Shown piece by piece: positions 59,206 to 64,000 of a DNA stretch of 64,000 nucleotides. The notes below the pieces were generated by a model. It had not been told where the DNA came from, did not search any database, and saw only the letters and a list, made by a program, of their open reading frames with translations. The first letter of the stretch is position 1; each line of letters begins with the position of its first letter. The translations under genes were made by a program, and so were the position numbers. This DNA is from Zygnema cylindricum (Eukaryota > Streptophyta > Zygnematophyceae > Zygnematales > Zygnemataceae), in NCBI GenBank assembly GCA_037447655.1, contig JBBHKE010002423.1, forward strand, positions 27,501 through 91,500. Direction: 5' to 3'.

Positions 59206-61366
59206 CTAATTTTGCGTGTAACTCTTATATTCTCGGTTGGATCTAACACACAAAAGATCACTAACAATTGAAGCCGCTAGTGAGCTCCTCTTCTTTGTTA
59301 TCGTGTTCCCGGCATCCGAAAAATTGCATTCAGACATGGAGCTAGAAGCCGGAATAGCTAGAATAGATCTAGCAACACCGGCTAGAAAAGGAAATCCTCC
59401 ATCTTTCGCACGTACATTTGTTTTTTTTTTCCACCATTCAAGTATGTTAAAGTTCAATCTTTCGTCGTTGGTTAATTTTAAATCAAAATAACGCTTCATT
59501 TTGTCGTTAACGAGTGTTTTTTTGTCGGTGGTAATAAGAACCTCATTTTCATCATTGCTCTCACCAAAAAAATTGTGGAAACTGTCTTTACTTTGCAATT
59601 TTTTTCGTTTTTTTGTGATACGTTGGGGACTACCGAAATCAACGTCATCACCGAGGTCGTTTGCGAGTTCTCGAAGTTTGACCCTTACGCTTTCAATTTC
59701 GGTTTACGATACCCCAATTATTTCAAGCTTTTGTTTTTATCGGGGATCTAAGAGAGCCGCGACAATATGATACTCATGAAGGCCCCACTTCGGTAGTGCA
59801 AATTTCACAAAAAGTTGTTTTAATTTTTGCAAGTTTGTGGAATCGGCGGGGCATTCTTTTTCACCGTCATTGTAAGATGTTTTTCTTATCTTACAATGGT
59901 TATGGAGAGACGATAGTTCAAACAAAACCAAATGTAAAGTTGGTTCTTTTAATTTTTCCAAGTTTAGGGTCGCTTCTTTCTAACCTTTCTAAAAATCGTA
60001 TAAGTTCGGTAAGGTGGGTCTTATCGATACAAGCAAAAAGTGTCAATTTATTTTTTGCTTGAGCGATTGGTCCTATCTCATTGAATACATCGTAAATACT
60101 CTTAAGCATTCGGAGCAAAGAATTCCACCGCGTTGCGTTTTCTTGTTTTAAAGTGTTTTTCAAAAGATTTTGTATATTACTCTATTTTAAAAACGTGACC
60201 GATGATTTACACGCGTCAATTAGATAAAATAAATCAGGAACTTCCACATCGTATTTGCCTTTTTTGGAAGTTCCGCTCTTATTCAAGATCGTTGTAACAA
60301 TTGTAGCAATTTTATGGTCCGCGGAAGGTATCCAAGTAAACATACTCGGTAGACCTTCAGTCGCAAACATGTTAGAGCCACTATCAGTCACGGCAACGCA
60401 AAGATCAAAATTGGACATTTCAAAATTGGTCAAACAATTTTTGAAAGTTGTTAAAACATTTTCCGCGGTGTGTTTTTCCTCCGGAAAATGATCGACTTGA
60501 AGCGTCCGTGCATGAAGTTTACATTCTTTGTCAATAAAATGAGCGGTTACTGACATGAATGAGGTTCTTTTTATTGTCTCGGCTTAGAGATCGGTTGTGA
60601 ATGCGACAAAAATATTGTTATCAATATTTTCTCTAAGTTTTGGGATGATCAAACTACGAATATCTTTCGCAGAAGATATAATGTAGTTTTTTACGCTATT
60701 GACGGGCGGGAGTAGTTGGTCGATGTCAACACTTTTGTTGGACGAACACCAACCTCAAACAATGCTTGACAAAATGCTTGAAAACTCGAGGAAAAAAAAA
60801 AAAAAAAAAAAAAAAAAATAAAAAAAAATTACTAACCATGATCAATAAAAAAGGTTTATACCAAAACAACATCATGACAAACCAAATAATAATAAAAAAA
60901 TAAAAATAAACGTACGAATATAAATTATAGATGAAAAAATAGTGATGAAGCTCAAAAATATAAATTTATTAACAAAACAAGTTATAATGACATATACATT
61001 AAAGCCATCCTAAATGGAATTCAAAATAAATCATACATGAACTGTCGACCATAGAAAATGGCCAAAGGTCCTCGCAACACATCAACGCCACCATTTTTGC
61101 ATTTTTTTTTGGTCACTCATTTTTGCCTCCGTTTTTGAAAGAAACTTACGAATAAGTCCTCTAGAACTATCCGTGTCAGCCAAAGCTGAACATGTGAGAG
61201 TGTTAATTGTTGAAGTACCGTTTGTTGACTTGTATTGATAAACTATGAAACATGTGTTACAAGCCACCAAACCTCCCCCCTTTACTATGTATTTGTTTGA
61301 TGTCTTAGTTTCATAGACATGTTCAAATTTTTTCCCACAACTTGAAGTGGCCCTACTTTCTTTCAC
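59206..61366 (-). pseudogene. Broken hAT transposase with BED zinc finger
   Basis: Fragments in gene order: BED-type finger at 61366-61082 (ACNTCFIVYQYKSTNGTST); a catalytic-core part at 60556-60182 (SVTAHFIDKECKLHARTL, AVTDSGSNM); 60163-59918 (QENATRWNSLLRMLKSIYDV); 59961-59737 (EYHIVAALLDPR); and the C-terminal dimerisation domain at 59598-59206 (FPFLAGVARSILAIPASSS, then SECNFSDAGNTITKKRSSL). These are the landmarks of hAT transposases of the BED-finger type. At least three frame changes or stops and a poly-A tract (60790-60830) break it, so it is inactive. It sits between the long inverted ends at 58196 and 63079. Confidence 0.85.
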
Positions 61367-61619
61367 TAGCTAATACTAAGCAATTTCACAGTTTTTTTAT
61401 TTTTGAAGTTCGTTTTGGATTCTAGTTTTAAGAGAAGCGAGAATGCTTTTCTCCATTTTGGTGTATGCTTGAATTGTGGTCAAGTTTCTCTAACTTAAAT
61501 AGCAATTAAATTTATCGATTTATTGTTTGAAACATGTGAGTAAGATAATAATCAGGATTTGTCGTGGGAAATTGACGTAATAAATTGATTTTAGCTGATT
61601 TATTAACTAAAAATTACTA

Positions 61620-62133
61620 CACCGTGAATCGCTATTAGCGTAATGAAATAGATAGCGTAATGAAACAATTAGCGTTATTTACGCTAATTGGGAATTTCAA
61701 TTATTTCCAAAAAAATATTTATTCTAATTTATCATTAACTCTAATTTTTAAATTGCTTTGTAATAATTGTCGGCGCATAATATCTTCACACTAAAATATG
61801 TGCATGTACGACATTGATCAAATCGTGTGCCATCGCGTTTTTGTGACATCCGGGTCATTTTTTCTAGAGCACATTTACATGCGCGCGCGTTAGCGTAAAT
61901 ATTTTTTCTGTACTTTTTTACTTGAAAAAGTACAAAGTAATAAGGATGTACACCACACTAATTAGAAGGGCACTATATTACAGTTATAAACCGAAATAGG
62001 TAGGGTACCTCAAATAACATTCAGAAACATTTAGAATGATTAGTTCTATTTGGGAATTTTCCTTAAAAAACGGGGTACCTCAATTACAGTCATGAACGCT
62101 AATAGTGATTCACGCTAATAGTGATTCACGCTG
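61620..62133. mobile_element. CACCGCGAATCG-family MITE, long type
   Basis: Starts CACCGTGAATCGCTATTAGC and ends with GCTAATAGTGATTCACGCTG, the last 19 bases being present twice in tandem. TA on both sides. Close to the copy at 49191-49683 throughout. Confidence 0.88.
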
Positions 62134-62325
62134 TACATGTCGCATGACATTGACATAATAATATGATATATTTGTGGAAACATGTACGATGTATGAGTAA
62201 GCCAATAATTACGATCTATCGCGTGATATTTACATAATAATTTGACATATTTTCGGAAACACCGTATAAAGTGCATAATTAACACTTTAGAATAGATTAC
62301 GATTTGCGGCCCTTATCATTTAGTG

Positions 62326-62819
62326 AGATTTGCGAAATGAATAGTGTTAGTACGATGTCAGATTTGCGAGGCTAATCATGATGTCACGTACTTTCACGAT
62401 ACCAAAGAGTACAAAATACAATAATGTTGGATTGTATGGACAGTACAAAATTTTCATTCTTTTTTGGTTTTTTGGTTAATCGACCGTAACCAAACTTTTT
62501 TTTCCTGGTGTAGTGCAGAGGTGGCAAGCTATCAACCGAAATCGTGACCGACCGTTAACCGACCGCTTGCGCCAGATCCGGAACGGATTCGGCTGCCAAA
62601 TTTTGGGGGCCGGACGTTTGCGGTCGGTTGATTCACCAGAAAAAAAAATGTTCGTTTACGGTCGATTAACCAAAAAACCAAAAAAAAAGAAAATTTTGTA
62701 CTTGTCCATACGATCCAACATTATTGTACTTTGTACACGTTGGTATCGTGGAAGTACGTGACATCATGATTAGCCTTGCAAATTTGACATCGTACTAACA
62801 CTATTCATTTCGCAAATCT
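62326..62819. mobile_element. Fold-back element with arms of about 165 bases
   Basis: The left arm (62326-62496) and the right arm (62655-62819) are near-perfect mirrors, for example GGCTAATCATGATGTCACGTAC on the left against its complement on the right. The loop contains CAGAGGTGGCAAGC at 62517, similar to the hAT end CAGAGGTCGCAAAAG. No gene. It may be a rearranged double end of the hAT family. Confidence 0.8.
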
Positions 62820-63088
62820 TAGGGAACGCGACAAATCATAATTATTGGTTTATTCATAACTCATACATTAATTAATTTTGTATTTTTTCGGTTACGGCGG
62901 GCACGGTTACTCGCGAGAAATCGAGTTTCGGTTAACTTTTTTTTCGTAAACGCCGGTCGGTTAACGATTAACAATTTTGGAGCGTGACATAACCCGGTCG
63001 AGCGTCAATTACTCAGATTTTGAAAAAAAAAAAATCGGTCAGCTTTGGTTATGTAAAATATTGACTTTTGCGACCTTTGACTACAGTA

Positions 63089-63570
63089 CACCGCGAATCA
63101 ATATTAATGTTAATGTTTTTTTCGTCTCTTTAAACCATAGTTCAAAAGTAGGTGAAAGTACGCCCATACAATATGACCTTAAGACCTATATTGTATTGGT
63201 CGCAAAATAAAATAAAACATTAACATGGTTGAGGTGCACATCGATCGATAGAGAATTAAACGTCATGTGTAAATTTTGAAAAACATTCGGACAAAAAAAT
63301 ATTTTTTGTGAGTTTTGAGGTATTTTTTATTTAAATTGTCAGATTCGGACGATAAAACGGTCGCTGATAAAAGTAGCGATCTAAGAAGATCAATGAAAAG
63401 CCCATAACACAACTTACGATAGGACCATCGTCAGATTTTGGACGATCGGATGGTCGCTAATCAAAGTAGCGATTTAAGAAGATCACATGAAAAGCCCATA
63501 ACACAACTTACGATAAAGGCGCCTACAGAAGGCCTACAATAGAAACGCCTACTTTTGAACTATGCTTTAA
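63089..63570. repeat. Dispersed repeat, inverted copy of 9290-9737
   Basis: Starts with a single MITE-type end (CACCGCGAATCAATATTAAT after TA) and matches the reverse complement of the left-hand copy. Inside, a segment with AAAGCCCATAACACAACTTACGAT occurs twice with a 93-base period (63361 and 63454). No protein. Confidence 0.65.
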
Positions 63571-63572
63571 AC

Positions 63573-64000
63573 TAGTGTTGCGTATCGAGGACCTTTTGCC
63601 AATATTCGATGTATAACAAATTTTAGGTACGCGATAATCAATATATCGCTTCGATATACAGAAAACCAAAATATCTCGATATATCGCCAATATATCGCCG
63701 ATGTATCCTATTGCTGATATATCGAGGCATTAAAAAAAATGAAAAATTTCATTGGTCTCCAAAGTCACGTGCCTTCAGACAAGGTGACCGTAAAATCTTT
63801 GCCAAAAAGAAATACGGATATTTCTTGAGAGTCAACAAAGTGAAGGAGATCTCTGAGGTATATTGACGCGGTACGCTTGCGAAGTACACGTACGTAATAC
63901 GCAAGTACGGATTTCCATACGAAAATGGTCGGTTTTCAAATCTTTGACAATTTTAGAGCTTCCTCATCTTCATCCTCGGTGATGGTGGCAGCTGTTCTAC
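63573..64000. mobile_element. Left end of a hAT-like element, cut by the window edge
   Basis: TAGTGTTGCGTATCGAGG resembles the proven hAT end at 22950 (TAGTGTTGTGTATCGGTAA). CGATATATCG words follow, as near 8900-9030. The far end is outside the window. Confidence 0.45.

Larger units (their letters stand above)
58196..63079. mobile_element. hAT-like element with long inverted ends and a broken transposase
   Basis: 58196-58395 and the mirror of 62880-63079 match over about 200 bases, starting CAGAGGTCGCAAAAGT on the left and CAAAGGTCGCAAAAGT on the right, then AAAATCTGAGTAA, GGGTTATGTCACGCTCC and TTAACCGAAACTCGATTT. Between them lies a minus-strand hAT transposase remnant (59206-61366). Two MITEs (58437-58922, 61620-62133) and a fold-back element (62326-62819) interrupt it. 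The 8 bases outside the two ends do not match (GCCAGAGG versus ACTACAGT), so the exact limits are unproven. Confidence 0.6.

Noticed and set aside
1-64000. CRISPR array, rRNA or operon-like structures
   Set aside because: None seen; the sequence is clearly plant nuclear, with spliced genes and eukaryotic transposons.

Overview
This is a nuclear window from a green plant of the streptophyte line; the species cannot be read from the sequence. Four of the five genes are plant-typical: an ABCB27/TAP-type half-transporter, a chloroplast-type protein with DnaJ zinc-finger halves, a FYVE-plus-ankyrin protein of plant layout, and a long P-class pentatricopeptide (PPR) protein. The BSD-domain gene is a general eukaryotic family. 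All five are split by many GT-AG introns, and the sequence is AT-rich. I joined exons by hand; almost every join keeps reading phase and conserved protein sequence.

Layout. 1-670: a GGGGGA-type simple array. 1455-19750 (minus): the ABC half-transporter. Twelve well supported 3' exons lie at 1455-8078 and three candidate 5' exons at 18666-19750. The roughly 10 kb intron between them holds a sequencing gap, several DNA-transposon relics and a 5.9 kb Ty1/copia element with both LTRs. 19751-24419: a divergent spacer built almost entirely of nested DNA elements. 24420-26445 (plus): DnaJ-type zinc-finger protein, 4 exons. 26446-30814: spacer with a cluster of miniature inverted-repeat elements. 30815-36313 (plus): BSD-domain protein, 15 exons. 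36314-39386: spacer with a duplicated MITE and a TA microsatellite. 39387-45504 (minus): FYVE-ankyrin protein, 10 exons. 45505-50658: spacer with decayed unidentified coding fragments, a 116-bp tandem duplication and a MITE. 50659-57153 (minus): PPR protein, 6 exons, about 17 repeats. 57154-64000: mobile-element territory, including a roughly 4.9 kb hAT-like element with a broken BED-type transposase, a fold-back element and further MITEs.

The genes do not form a pathway: they serve membrane transport, plastid protein biology, endosomal lipid binding and organelle RNA processing. The most distinctive content is the mobile DNA. One MITE family ending in CACCGCGAATCG has at least a dozen copies, mostly in introns and spacers. 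Two adjacent sister copies of a 955-bp non-coding element each carry a different later insertion. The copia element carries a primer-binding site like that of Drosophila copia, matching the internal (anticodon) part of initiator tRNA-Met.

Limits: gene and element names come from motif recognition, not from searches. Splice sites are by eye. The 5' part of the ABC gene and the outer edges of old mobile elements are uncertain.
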